Shown here piece after piece: positions 1-11,878 of a stretch of DNA of 64,000 bases. The notes under the pieces were generated by a model, which was not told the DNA's origin, ran no database searches, and saw only the letters and a program-made list of their open reading frames with translations. The translations under genes were made by a program, and so were the position numbers. Within the stretch, counting starts at the first letter, position 1; the number at the start of each line of letters is the position of its first letter. The DNA lies in contig JAPTOF010000003.1 in the NCBI GenBank assembly GCA_028554755.1, forward strand, positions 9,619,501 through 9,683,500, given 5' to 3'. This DNA is from Cordia subcordata. Taxonomy: Eukaryota > Streptophyta > Magnoliopsida > Boraginales > Cordiaceae.

Positions 1-155
1 AAAAAAAAAAAAAAACTTTTCCTAACAGACCAAAAGTTGTATGTTTGTTGCTAACAAAGAAACAAGAACAAAGAAAGAAAAGTTTTAGATTTTTTTTAGT
101 TTAATTTCATTTTTATTTACATTTTATTTTTAAATTTCAGAAAATTAAAAACTTA
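1..155. other. A-rich and AT-rich edge, no gene
   Basis: The window opens in a 15-base A run followed by A- and T-rich sequence. I see no coding potential or recognised repeat here. Confidence 0.5.
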
Positions 156-625
156 TTGTTGAAGATACATATATTTTATACATACACAATTTTTATATTA
201 TATATTCATAATTTTATATTCAAATTTTATACTACATATTCACAATTTTTATTTATTATATTATACGTTCACAATTTAAATATTTTTAAATTTTTTCAAT
301 ATTTTTTAATTATTTACAAATACATGTTCAAATTTTTAATATTACACGTTCACAATTTCTATATTGTATGTTCAAAAATTTTTTACTATATATTAATAAT
401 TTTTATACATTCACAATCTTTATATTAGATGTTTATAACTTTTTATTCATTTACAACTTTTACACTATATGTTCATAATTTTTAATTATTCACATTACAT
501 GTTCACAATTTTTATACTTTATATTCACAAATAAAAATTATACATTCACAACTTTGAATGGGAATGTTCACAACTACAAACAATATGTTCACAACTTTTA
601 TCTAATATGTTCATGCATATAAACA
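156..625. repeat. AT-rich imperfect tandem repeat (minisatellite-like)
   Basis: A roughly 25-35 bp unit recurs about 15 times with variation. Its core is a (g)ttcacaatttttata phrase followed by a T/A stretch and another 'tattcacaa' or 'cgttcacaa'. The 90-codon open frame across it comes from the low-complexity AT repeat and has no protein features. The repeat fades near 625 with longer spacers. Confidence 0.65.
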
Positions 626-689
626 ATACGCTCACCATTGCAAACATAGCTCGTCAGATCACACCTCGGTATGCCACAAATCGGATTTA

Positions 690-1159
690 GAGGGTGTTTG
701 GTTTGGCTTTTTTTTTTTGTCAAACTTACTTAAAGTCTAATTTAAGCTAATAAAAGTGTTTGTTTTAATTAAAAATGTGCTTTTTTTAAGTAGTTTTAAA
801 TAGAAAATAAAAAACTCCCCAATTCCAACTTTTGCTTTTTATGGCTTTAAGCACGTTGAAAAAAAAAATTTTGACCAAATCATTTACTATCTTATCCTTA
901 CCTTTTTATTTTTATTACTAAAATATATTTTCTCTTTTATCTTATATTTACTTTTTTAAATTATATTTTAATGTTCTTAATAGTTATTTTAACTATATAA
1001 CTTACTTTTCAACCCACTTTAATCAAACATGTAAATACTTATTTTTATAACTATAATTTTTATTCAAACACGTAACTACTTAAAATTGACAATAAAAAAA
1101 GTCACTTAAAACTAAAAGTGCTTTAAGTAACTTTTTTATAAGCCAATCCAAACACTCTC
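690..1159. mobile_element. MITE-like element with terminal inverted repeats
   Basis: The left end (about 690-748) reads GGGTGTTTGGTTTGGCTT followed by T-rich sequence, ACTTACTTAAAG and TTTAAG. The right end, read in reverse complement (1159 down to about 1095), reads GAGTGTTTGGATTGGCTT, then GTTACTTAAAGC and TTTTAAG. The inverted repeat is about 55-60 bp with mismatches. The interior is AT-rich and non-coding. No clear target-site duplication was seen, so the superfamily (hAT, Mutator or PIF-like) is left open. Confidence 0.6.
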
Positions 1160-1329
1160 TCAGGCTAAACTGATATTACAATAGAGATATTACACAGTAT
1201 TAACAATTAAAGTCAGCTGAGAATCACAAATTTCTTGCAAATAAATTTATAAAAGTCTCAAAATGGTTCAAGGCCAGGCAAGGCATTAGCATTCTAGATT
1301 TAAAAATCACAGATCTTGATGTTAAAGAC

Positions 1330-1578
1330 TTAAAGACTATGACCAGTGCTTGTCGACATTGACAGTATGCAGTAGAACTTGTTGTAGAGCTTGTGGAAGT
1401 AACGTATACACATTTTACCGCAGTAACCAAGCTGATACTTGTCGAAGACGATCCGGTGGTGATGCATGCCTCTGGCGTTACTGCAGCCTCCCGGGTGTTT
1501 CCTGTGCTTGCTGATATGACCGTGGCCGATGCTCAAATGGCCACGCTTCTTCCTGATCTTCTTGAAGTGGGTTATCAT
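1330..1578 (-). pseudogene. RPL27A: 60S ribosomal protein L27a (uL15) pseudogene, truncated
   Basis: Reading leftward from the ATG at 1578, the 82-codon frame matches the N-terminal half of plant cytosolic ribosomal protein L27a. Visible family marks are [27 protein letters not shown] and RYFHKL-NKFYC. Normal L27a is about 145 residues. Here a one-base shift after the FYC segment puts the rest (VNVDKHWS) in another frame, with a stop straight after, and the C-terminal half is not recognisable. Several family-conserved glycines and basic residues are replaced (for example [10 protein letters not shown]), as expected for a decayed copy. A CT-rich leader-like sequence lies upstream (1579-1760), so it may derive from a whole transcribed copy. 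Plant L27a genes can be intronless, so lack of introns does not prove retroposition. The fragment itself is clear; the mechanism is inferred. Confidence 0.88.
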
Positions 1579-1799
1579 GGTTGATAGCGAAGATGGGGGA
1601 GGAGATGGGGTTGCGAAAATGAGGTCATGGCTACTTGAAGAACGAGAAGGCGAACTCGAAAGCCTTTAAAGATGGCTGCTTGTGTGCATTTGTGTGAGAG
1701 AAAGAGTGTGTAAGAGAGAGAAGATGAAGATGAAAAGTGATAGATGTGTGATTTTTTACAAAAAAAAAAAGATACACGCGCCCGGTGCACCTTCCTCCT

Positions 1800-2397
1800 G
1801 AGGTATACAGTGCTTCGGGCGTAAGATATTATTTGTGAAAAAGCATATGATATAGCGTGAGACTAAAACTATATGTTTGTAATGGCTTTCGATAACAAAA
1901 CTCACTATTTAAATCATTATCATTTCATAATAGATAATTAAAAAAGAAAAACAAATGAGATATATTACATAACCAAAAGATAGAAACATATTCTGTTTCT
2001 CTTTTTTTATATTTTAAATAGCAAGTTCACATTTTATTAGAGACAGAAGGTGATGGCATAAATGCTTCAAAATCAACTGTGTAATTATCCAAGTATAATG
2101 TAATTGCTTGGAAAAAGAATAAATATGATATTATGTTTCTTTAAATTGTGTATCTATTCTTCAAATTCTTTTTGCTTCCCCCTTTAAAAATGTTGCTGCT
2201 GCGACACAAGGAGCTCTTCGAATTTTTCTTGTTGGTAATATGAACCATACTATTTTTATCCTCCTTAATTTTTTAAGTGATTACTTTTTTTCAATAAGCT
2301 TTGGAAATTATTGCAACGAAAAATTCGAAGGTGATCTTCATGTGATAAGTAATCCATTAAATATTATAGAAGATAAACTATTTTGCCAAGTGTCAAC
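1800..2397. other. AT-rich intergenic stretch
   Basis: No recognised gene. A 65-codon frame near 2240-2437 has no family resemblance and ends in an A run. Confidence 0.4.
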
Positions 2398-3310
2398 ATA
2401 TATGGACTCCTCCAACCAACAAAAAAAAAAATCTTAAGATATTAATTTATTGAATTTTGTTTAATGAATTTATATTTTAAATAACTAAATCAAATGAAAT
2501 CTTACCAGATAATCAATCAAATCTTAAAAAGTATGTTAGTTTTAAAATTTTAAAAAAAACTTTTTTTTAAAATTTGAATTGCCAAATCCACTATGATATT
2601 GGATTGAAGAATTATTTCATAGACAACTACTAATTAAGAAAATTAATGATGTTCAAAAAACAACTTTAATAACAAAAACAAAAAAATTAAAAAGGTTAAG
2701 AAAATAATAAAAATACTTTAATAGAAAAATTAAAAAAAATATTTGTATTAGCTGACATCAAATAAACTACCAAAAAATAGATAATTTGGTTGGCCAAATC
2801 TCTTCCAAACAACCAACACTTATTGTGAAATATTTGATTTCAAAGTTATTTCACAAACAAAAGCTACTTATTATGAAGCTTAATAAGGTTCAAAAAAGTA
2901 AAACCCACTTTAATGATAAAAACAAAAAATTATGAGAGAGAAACCATTTCTCCATGTGTGAGCATATAAGGACTCCTCCAACAGAAAAAGAATCAAGTTT
3001 AAGATATAAATTTATTGAATTTAATTTAATGAATTTTTATTTTGAATAACTAAATCAAGTCAAATTTTACCAAATAATCAATCAAATATTATCCATGCAT
3101 TTTATATCTAAATCAAATAAAAAAGTAAGTTTCAAAAATTCAAATTTAGCCTTTTTTTAATTTGAATTGCATAATCTATTATGATATTTGATTGAAGAAT
3201 TATCTCACAAAATAACAAATACTTATTAAAAAATTAATAAAGTTAAAAAACCACTTTAATAATAAAAACAAAAAATTAATAAGGTTTAGAACCAAAAATT
3301 ACTTTAATAT
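2398..3310. repeat. Diverged direct repeat, two long copies and one partial
   Basis: Copy 1 (about 2398-2700) and copy 2 (about 2962-3300) share the same series of phrases: GGACTCCTCCAAC, aagatat-aatttattgaattt, aataactaaatcaa, ataatcaatcaaat, ctatgatatt-gattgaagaattat and actttaata-aaaac. A partial copy (about 2815-2940) carries the distal half (atatttgattt...gcttaataaggttcaaaaa). No terminal signature or ORF was found, so the element type is unknown. Confidence 0.6.
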
Positions 3311-3990
3311 ATCACACCTGAGCATCAAGGTTTGGACTAGTATTATATAAAACAAGGTCATTTTATCAATTCATTTCCTTTCAAAAAATAAGTTAAACTC
3401 TAATAAATATATTATTACTATTGTTTATATATAGATGTTATTCAAATTAGATATGATTACTATTATATATGCGTGTGCGTGTGTTATTCATCTTTTAAGC
3501 TTTTCTATTCTAGGTTAGAATTTTTTTTTCTTAGTTTACTTTCTAATTTAAATGTTTTGCTTTATTATTCCATAATTTTCAAAAACAAACGTCAAAATTA
3601 CCAAGAATAAAACTTCAAGGAATATATTTATTTTTTGATCCTGACATAGATTAAATACATGAGACTTTGCTTGGTAAACAAATTGATTATTCAGGGCGTT
3701 TCGTTAATATCATGGGTTCTTCACTTTCATTAAATCGATGTGGTGCAAATTCCCATTTAAGTAGAAAATTCTCTGCTCCTAAACCAAAATTTCAAATAAT
3801 GAATCAAAGCACATGGAGCCATCTCCTCTTCTTATTTTTCTTAATTTTTTCTATTAAGAAAAAAATGACAAACACAGGATGTAAACTTTCTCCCAGTTTA
3901 GCTTTCTACCACTCCATGGAGTAAGACTAGCAATTATTATATGGTCCTCCTCCTATTAGAGCAACTACTAAGACTGGCTCACTATGATAT
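3311..3990. other. AT-rich intergenic stretch, no gene seen
   Basis: Short open frames here (for example 3667-3924) lack homology that I can recognise and have low-complexity codon use. Confidence 0.4.
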
Positions 3991-3997
3991 TTGTTGT

Positions 3998-4072
3998 TCC
4001 CCAATAGCTTAGTGGTAGAGTGGTTAGTTGTTACTTGACTGGTCGTAGGTTCAAATACTACTTGGAAAAAGT
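3998..4072 (+). repeat. tRNA-derived SINE head or tRNA pseudogene
   Basis: A pol III box A match (TAGCTTAGTGG, from 4005) and a box B match (GGTTCAAATAC, 4048-4058) are spaced as in a tRNA gene. A T-arm stem GTAG/CTAC flanks box B. The ends CCAA (4001-4004) and TTGG (4062-4065) can pair as a degenerate acceptor stem. The outer acceptor pairs are broken and no good anticodon arm is visible, so it is not a working tRNA. A SINE head is likely; a SINE tail was not identified. Confidence 0.55.
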
Positions 4073-4079
4073 TTTTAGT

Positions 4080-5001
4080 TATCACTTTTTTGACCTAGTG
4101 ACCCTTGTCCTTCTCCTTAGTTTCTAAACTAGCAGAATTATAGGACATCAAAAGTGGGAAGTTGATTTAAGATGAAGGAACCAATCACCGAAAAAACTGG
4201 TTTCTTAAGGCTTCACTCTATTGGTCATGAACATTACCATGAAAGAAAACTAAGGAAGTCCTTTTCTTGACTTGGCTTATATGCATTATACCTACCCCTT
4301 TAAATATGAAAGCGTAACTCTTTGCTTCTTGTCCTCTTACTATTTTAGCCTACCTTGTGGAGGTCTCTCGGGTGTCAATAGAAAATCCAATCCTGATATT
4401 TATATCAGCTAATGAAAGAGCCCAATGCCAAAAAAAAAGCATGTTGGGTCTTTGAAACAATTCAAATTATTTTAAAATTGCTCTTCTTCTTTGGACACAT
4501 TTGGCATGGTGCAAAAAACCTTGTTCAAAGATGTTTTTGCTGGTATTGACCTAGGTTTGGATGCTTAGCTAGTTGTGACCAAGAAAACACCGGTTTCACT
4601 TGATGGTCTAGGAATGCCCGACTTAACATTTTATCCAATAAGGTGGGCCAGCCCAACCAATCTTTCTCAAAGTACATTAAGATTACGAAGTCACATAGCC
4701 ATATACAAAGAGAAAGGCATCAGTACAGAGTCAAGTCAACTACGGATATATATTAAGGTATAAGTAACGGAGTCAACAACTGTGGACCAAAACTATACTA
4801 AGGAACAAGGAAACTTAAGTCAGCAAAGAAGTCAAAGAATGAAGTTGTTTCTCTAATAGCCCTGTTGAATAGGAGAGCGAAGGCTTTTTGAAATAGTCTT
4901 TTTTGTCTTGTAAACAAATTTCTTTCTATTTAGAGAGAGTGTACTTCTACAGTTCTACTTCTTAGGAAGAGCCATACAAGGCAGCTCATGTTTCGGGAGC
5001 C
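4080..5001. other. Intergenic stretch, no gene recognised
   Basis: Less AT-biased than the flanks, but no open frame longer than about 60 codons and no family match. It may be the body of an old retroelement attached to the SINE-like head; that is a guess. Confidence 0.35.
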
Positions 5002-5021
5002 AAGCCCTAGCGCTAGGGCTT
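5002..5021. repeat. 20-bp perfect palindrome
   Basis: AAGCCCTAGCGCTAGGGCTT is its own reverse complement. It stands just before an A run and could extrude as a cruciform or mark a transposon end. No matching second copy was noticed nearby. Confidence 0.8.
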
Positions 5022-5040
5022 AGGTCCGCTCTAAAAAAAA

Positions 5041-5690
5041 TAATTCTACCATATATAAACTAATTTCTGCTTAAAAAATCTCCCCGTCCTCCATTAATTT
5101 TATGCGTGCATCATCTTCAGTTTCTTCATCCGGCTATCTTGAGGCTAAAATGGAAAATAACGCCTCAAGTTGGCTGTGCACCTTAGCTCTCTTTTGATAC
5201 AGTATCAATTTCGTTTTATATCTTGGTCAAGATCAACCGTAAAGTAAAATGACTCGGCCAGAAAATATTGCGCTCTCTTGGATTATTTACTTTCAGAAGT
5301 GCTTCTGTAAAAATCTTCGTGAAAAAGTATATTTTTATAATCTAAAAATTCTAACTTTTAAATAAAATTGTATTTTAACTTTTTTCAAAATCTCAATTTT
5401 TTTTAAAAAAAACAAGTCAAATAGTGATCACCAAAAAAATACTTTTTCAGAGAAAAAAAAAAATCCCAACCCAAACAGTCCCATTACAATATTACATTTT
5501 TTTTGTCCTTTTCTTGTTTTCCCTTACTCGTTTTTCTCTTTTTCCTTTTTCTTCTTTTTCTTTTCTTCACTCTTTTTGCTTTTCCTTTTTCACCCACTGA
5601 ATCAGTGTCCCCTCTCACCATTCAACTTCAGGTGACTTTCAACATTTACTACAGACGGCAAAGACAAAAATATAAACAAAAAAAATAAGA
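5041..5690. other. AT- and CT-rich spacer downstream of alpha-SNAP
   Basis: Contains a long C/T tract (5490-5600) and no gene. It lies beyond the probable 3' end of the minus-strand alpha-SNAP transcript. Confidence 0.4.
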
Positions 5691-5877
5691 TTACAAATTC
5701 ATGGTTGCGGAGGCAATCATCTCCAGTCCAACTGGAGAAACCCATTCCAGAGCACACGAAAGAAGAAAAAGTCAAAAAATTTAACAGGGTGTCAAAATCA
5801 TAAGCACCATCCAGTACATGCAATCATCACAAACAAGTACACAGCCCGCTGCAGTCGAAGAATATAGTATAGTAGAT
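5691..5877 (-). other. Probable 3' UTR of the alpha-SNAP gene
   Basis: Directly after the TGA at 5880-5878 the minus strand is moderately T/G-rich. Near 5690 it reaches an AATAAG-like, T-rich zone that could support cleavage and polyadenylation. The exact end cannot be set from sequence alone. Confidence 0.4.
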
Positions 5878-8800
5878 TCAGGTGAGATCATCCTCCTCTA
5901 GCTCTTTAGCCTTCAATGCTTCCTTCACTCTTAACAGAAGTGTTGTTTTCCAGGCATCCTATAGAACACATTAAGTTGAATTAGACCAGCAGAGTAACTG
6001 CCATATGACACCGCGTAAAGAACAGGAAAAAATTTATATGCAAGCTATATGCAGCTTTAAGAGACCAACTGAAGGTGAATCAAGTGACCACTCCGAGTCA
6101 GAAGGTGAATGAGTGACCAATATGTTTTTGATAAAAACATGTCCACAAATCAAAAGAGGTAAGAAGCTGAACAAGATTGGAACGGCTTAGACACTATATT
6201 TCAGAAAATGGGATTCCAACAAGCCTTCAATTTGAATAACCAAATTGTATGTTCAGGACCCGACGAAGAAAAACACTACGCTAGCAATATGCATGTCATC
6301 CTATCTGCCCTGCCAATATTACATTAAAATAACAGTTTCAGTGAGAATATAAGAAAGACATCTGAAAGTGAATCAATCTTGAACGATTAAGCGAAATGTC
6401 AGTAACCCAGTGTTCAAACTATTGGGGAGAAAATGTCTCGCATGGACAACTTAGCATGAAGAAGAATAAAAGAACAGCAAACCTTGAGGCAAGAGAATCA
6501 TATTAATGAAATTTCTGTGAGTGCATTTGAAAAACCAACATGTTTATATGATATTTACTGGTAGAGATGAGAATGTATGAGATAGATTTGTTGAAAAAAT
6601 GAGGAGGACAAGATCAAGAAGGCAATAATACAAGAGAAAGTAGGGGTCCCGATTGAGAATAAGATGAGGGAGAAGCACTTGTGATGGTTTGAACATTTTA
6701 GGAGATGATCAGTGAACATACTTGGTAAAAGGTACTAACGTGTTGTGGTCGAATACTAAGAAATGCAAGCAAACCACACCAAAATGATAGGGGAGAGAGA
6801 ACTTGAAGAATCAATTCATGGACAAACAACACAAGTGTCACCCAGATACAGAAAATGACACTTGGCAATCCCAAGACTGAATCACAGTACATGACAGGCT
6901 ATGAAAAATCTCAAGTTAGGTTTCAGTTTATATGCACATTTGAGGTAGAGAAAAGGGAGAGGATCAGATGTAAAGCAACAATAGTTACTACCTTATATAG
7001 TGTGTTCCAATTCAGGTACAAGATAGAAATCAAATTACTCAGCACCAATCAGCACGCCAAAAATAAAATAATAATAATCCAATAGAAAATCTACAAATGA
7101 GATATCTCAATTATGCACATTGAGGGTAGAGAAGAGGGAGAGGATCAGATGTAAAGCAGCAATAGTTACTACCTTATATAGTGTGTTCCAATTTCAGGTA
7201 CAAGATAGAAATCAAATTACTCAGCACCAATCAGCACGCCAAAAATAAAATAAAATAAAATAATCCAATAGAAAATCTCCAAGTGAGATATCTCAATTTA
7301 CCAGCTGTGTCATGCTATCATATTCCTTGACAGCATCAGTGAACTTAGCCACATCTTCCTCATCTACTGCAGTAGCCAGGTCCTACAAATCAAAAGACAA
7401 GTCAAGAAGAAGAAACTTTGCATATCAATCAGCACTATGAAAGATTTAACAAAGAGAACATCTTGCGAGAATTTTACTAGGTGGAAATAGAAATGACGGG
7501 GAGGTTTACAGGCAAAAACGTACCGCCAAAAGTCTGTATTCACGTGTTCCAGAAAAAGTTGGATCCAAGTCCTGCAGACATCACCATACACAACTTTTTA
7601 CATGAACAAACCAAAAGTAAGATAGGGATCCATATGTCAAAAAATACAATGCTCATACTTGATATCGCTCCAATGCAATGTTGATGGCAACAACATCACC
7701 CTTACATAGTTGGCAGACACCAGCATTAAGAAGATGCCCTTTGACCCCATACTTCAGCAAATTATTACTTAGTGAATGCCGTGCTATCTCCTCATAAATC
7801 TCGATAGCTTTCGGGTATCTGCAGAACGATCACCACATAGGTTTCAGTGAGGTTGTAAGTCTTTATTGACTTACTTACGTTGACCAAAAGCTAAATGTGA
7901 ATCGATTATCCATTAACAATGCTAACTTCCTGGACTCTCTGGAATTACATTCAACAACATCTTCTATACTACATCTGGGTCAGTTTCTTATCATCCATTA
8001 CAAAATACTGACTAACAATATAAAATGCCACAACTACCAGATGAAACGCTATGGCAGAAAATCTAATTAATACGTCCGTGCTCAAAATGTAACCATGCTA
8101 GCTTCATGCCCAAAATACTTGATCAAATATAATGCAGAAATATGCATCCTAAAGGCCATGCTACTATATAAGGCAAGACGGTTCAGAAATCTTATGGAAA
8201 GAGTATTAGATTAATCAATCCTTGTAAACACCCATATTATGTAAATATTCAATCTTCAGGCACGAAAAATGCAATATTGATAAGGTTTTGCAACCAAATA
8301 GACTACAACGACAAAATAATACACCCTATATAAGCTATACCAGTACCACCAGAAAATGTAATCCATGCTGTGTTCCACACACTGCAGTCAGCTTTATTGG
8401 TTAAAAGAATTGCTTCTCAGATACAACTAAAGAAATCAAAAGCACAGGTCTATTACAAAGATCTTGCTATATAACTTTTTGTTCATTTTGAATTTGAACA
8501 AACCCATAATTGCATCTTTCTCTATCCTTGTCCCAGATAAATGACTTAACATTGGGCTTGGCACAGAGCCAGGATCACAATCACAATTCAAACTTCTGAT
8601 CCCACTAAACTCAAGAATTTCTAAGATAATTCAAAACAAGAATATCTGCAATGTGGCATCAATGTAAAATTCATGCATATGCCCAACAGGCAAAGATGGT
8701 AAATCTGTGAAATTTAAAAGTGAAACATATAATCATGCTAGCTAGAACAATATTCGAAAAGCAGAAAAGCTTACTGCTCAAGCTGAGCAGCAAATTGAGC

Positions 8801-11800
8801 AATTTTCTGCTTGCACTGGTTTGCAGAAGTCGTGACATCTTCACTTTGGAAAAGGTCAGCTGCCTTTTCATAATAAACTATAGCCTGCTCCAAATTTTGT
8901 TCTTGCTCATATAATTCAGCAATTTCCTGCAAATTAGTAAAGCAAGTACTATTATATTAGTCACTCTCCATGTATGGTTCACTCAATGCAGATGTCCATG
9001 AATTATCTGATGGAAGCATCAAGTAATGATCCCATATCATTCAAGGAGTTACATGCTTAATTGAAGATGTGCAGTGCACCATTTTGCATACTAATTATTT
9101 AAGCTATACCTTGTAATACCTTGCAGACATGTTGAGCCTTCCAATTTCCAGAAACAAATTTACAGATTGCTCCAGGCAAGATATTGCCTCTGCAAATCAT
9201 CAATTTTCCAACAATGATTAATTCTTTAGCATAGATTAGTGTATATTTCAATGAAAGATTTAATATATAGTAATGTACATAAAAAAAAAAATTCATATCA
9301 GAAAATGTCAAAGAGAACATGAACAATGGAACATGAAGATTAAAAATAGGCTAAAAGAATAAAATGCAATGCATCCAAGGCAACTCCATATAGGTTCAAT
9401 TGTGTCAGAGAGTTTGACCAAAAAGGAGGGAAAAAGAATCGTGTCAGTGAGTCATCAGCCTCCAAAGACAAAAGAAGTCAAATCAACCATCAGCAAACCA
9501 GCTTCTTTAAGGTGTTATGATATTTCCAGAAATAATAAAACCAAAAGTATAAAATTCAAAATAATCTTGAACAAGGTCACAATCCCATGACCCATTCTTG
9601 TCCATTTTTCCTCATTTTCATTTCTTTATCATTTCTGAGATAATGAACAATATAATGTCATATTATGGATTGAACATTCTCTGTACAGATATGAGACTAA
9701 ATTAGGAGGCTCATATGTTCTCTTACATGGACTTTCAAATCTGAAATGCATTCAACATGGCCAATATCTTCCTCTTTTTCCTATCAATAATAAAATAATT
9801 TCTCTGCTAAGCGATAAACTTCTTACATCTCATTGCAAAGAGAAACCAACAACACAAATTGTATTGTAAGGACATAGTTACAATTGGGTGCTTCACGCCA
9901 AGTAACAAATGCTGCAAGCAGAGGTGATCAACATAAGTCAAACGCAATCACGCTGCCATCAGGTCATAAATGGTGCAAGTCAAAGAAGATTAGACTGACT
10001 TTTCAGGCACCTCATTACCAGGGAAGGTGGTAAAAAATAAAACTTTGCCTTTAGACACTGAACTGAAAAAGCATATCCTAGAAGCTCAGAGTTCTATTTC
10101 AGTCAGAGCTTCCCAAACAAGTCACAGATGGTCAAGTTGCTCTGCAAGGCTCAGAAGCATAGCAGATGCCATGCAGTTAAAATGTCTATCAAGTGCAAAT
10201 GCACTAGCCCTGCTAGTGAAAATGACATTAAGATGTTAAATAATTCCAGCTAAAGATATAAACAATAACAACTCTGATGTCACGAATTGGTATAAAGTGA
10301 AAGAGCAGGAGAATTAGCAAAACAGGAACACTAAACAAAGAGGCTGTTCCACAATCACATGAGGTAAATAAGGGCGTGCCATTAAAAGATGTTGAAAGAC
10401 TACAAGAAACAGTAAATGAAACCAACTTACCAATGTGATGACTTTACACAAATTGTTTGTCTATAATATGGTTAATAAAGCATAATCACTTCAATTTTCT
10501 ATCTACAATATAAATTGCATATGTAAAGATAAAATATTTAAAGTCGATGCAATTTTCCACTATAAATGCATTGGATAGGCGCATGCCTAGATTAATGTAG
10601 GGCAGACTGTGCTTCAAAATAGGAGTTGGGCACAACTTTGCCAAAAATATTCTCACCTTTGGTATTTGTCTTCTTATAGCAATGAGCAGCATCAGCATAA
10701 GCACTAGCAGCTTCATGTTTGCTATCCAACTGCATACATAGTTTCGACAGGGTAGGTCAACTTGATTAGTATCAGGTGTCATTCAACTCGACCAAGAAAA
10801 CAAAGATTTAGTCCACACAAAGCCCACAGCATACCTTCAAGTGACAATTTGCCAATTTGACATATACAGATCCCGCTTGATCCCCTGATGAACCAGAGAT
10901 CACAATCAGTTGCTAGCATCACATACAGAGATCACTTAGAAATCTAATGTCCAAGCACCGCAACTGCTCCTGCATTTCTTTCTTCTTTTAGCATCTCAGG
11001 ATTCATTAAAAACGCATTCCATCTCAAAGGTTAAGCTCATATCTGCGGTAGTAGGGACTAGAGGACAATGTCCAGTTTCAAACGGTATCTGGCAAGTCAG
11101 TATACCTTACTGCCTAACTCCAAAAATTAACAATCCCGAGCAGAGAAAAATGACAGAAATGCAATTGTGTGACCCGGCCTCCTATCCCATTTACTAGAAA
11201 TGACTCTACTCAACTGGTTCATTTTTCTCACCTAAATTATCTCAAAATTAATAAAATCTGAAGAAGCAAAACATAGGAATATGTTTCCATTTCTATACTT
11301 AATCAAGATTACCTGTCTAAAAACAACATTTTGATGCCAAATCACAGAAATCCCATGAATAAACGTTAAAACACCAAAAATTTACATCTAAGAACTAGTT
11401 GCATAGTTGAAACAGCATCACAAACCCTTCAAACAAAGCAAAAATCCCATCATATACAAAAACGAAATATCCATTTCCAACACTAAATTCAATAAACAAA
11501 GAAGATCATTATAAAAAAAAGGTTTGATCGTTGTATTTTTTCAAGTAAAAAGGCCGCCTGGTGCGCATTCTTGCATTTTTTTTTTTTTTTGTTCTATCAA
11601 GCAATTGATCAAATAGTTAAAATCCCACTATAATCAGAAAATCAATAAAACAAAAACCCTAGAATCGTTCAAAGAAATTATTTTTTAACTCGAAAAAGAG
11701 AAAATACATATCATAATAAAGAGAGATGGGTACAAGATTTGGCGAGTTTGAAAGAATTGGCGGCTTTATCAAATAAATCGGCGGCGTCTTCGTATTTGGA

Positions 11801-11878
11801 GCCGAAAAGACCCCAGCTTTGAAGCTTCTTCTCGGCTTTCTTCTCGAAATCTTCTCCTCTCGCGATATGATCTCCCAT
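5878..11878 (-). CDS. Alpha-soluble NSF attachment protein (alpha-SNAP), 9 exons
   Basis: Adaptor that binds assembled SNARE complexes and recruits and stimulates the ATPase NSF, so SNAREs are disassembled after membrane fusion; it acts at the cytosolic face of Golgi and endomembranes. Exons, in order of transcription: 11734-11878, 10835-10884, 10657-10729, 9110-9189, 8775-8926, 7659-7818, 7524-7571, 7302-7382, 5878-5958. All eight introns are GT-AG and phases join without a break, giving 289 residues, the usual plant length. Start: [18 protein letters not shown]. Family marks in order: [92 protein letters not shown], and the C-terminus KELEEDDLT. The acidic-hydrophobic C-terminus, which contacts and activates NSF in known alpha-SNAPs, is intact and of ordinary type. 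The helices form TPR-like repeats. It looks functional and is the only intact gene here. Confidence 0.97.
6931..7298 (-). repeat. Tandem duplication (181-bp unit) in alpha-SNAP intron 8
   Basis: Copy 1 (6931-7111) and copy 2 (7112-7298) are nearly identical: both carry gagaggatcagatgtaaagc, ttactaccttatatagtgtg and cagcaccaatcagcacgcc. They differ by a few substitutions and an (AATAA)n length change. Copy 2 runs up to the intron's 5' splice site, so copy 1 repeats the first intron bases but lacks the GT donor. Confidence 0.92.

Noticed and set aside
3998..4072. Functional tRNA gene
   Set aside because: The outer acceptor pairs are mismatched and no good anticodon arm is visible.
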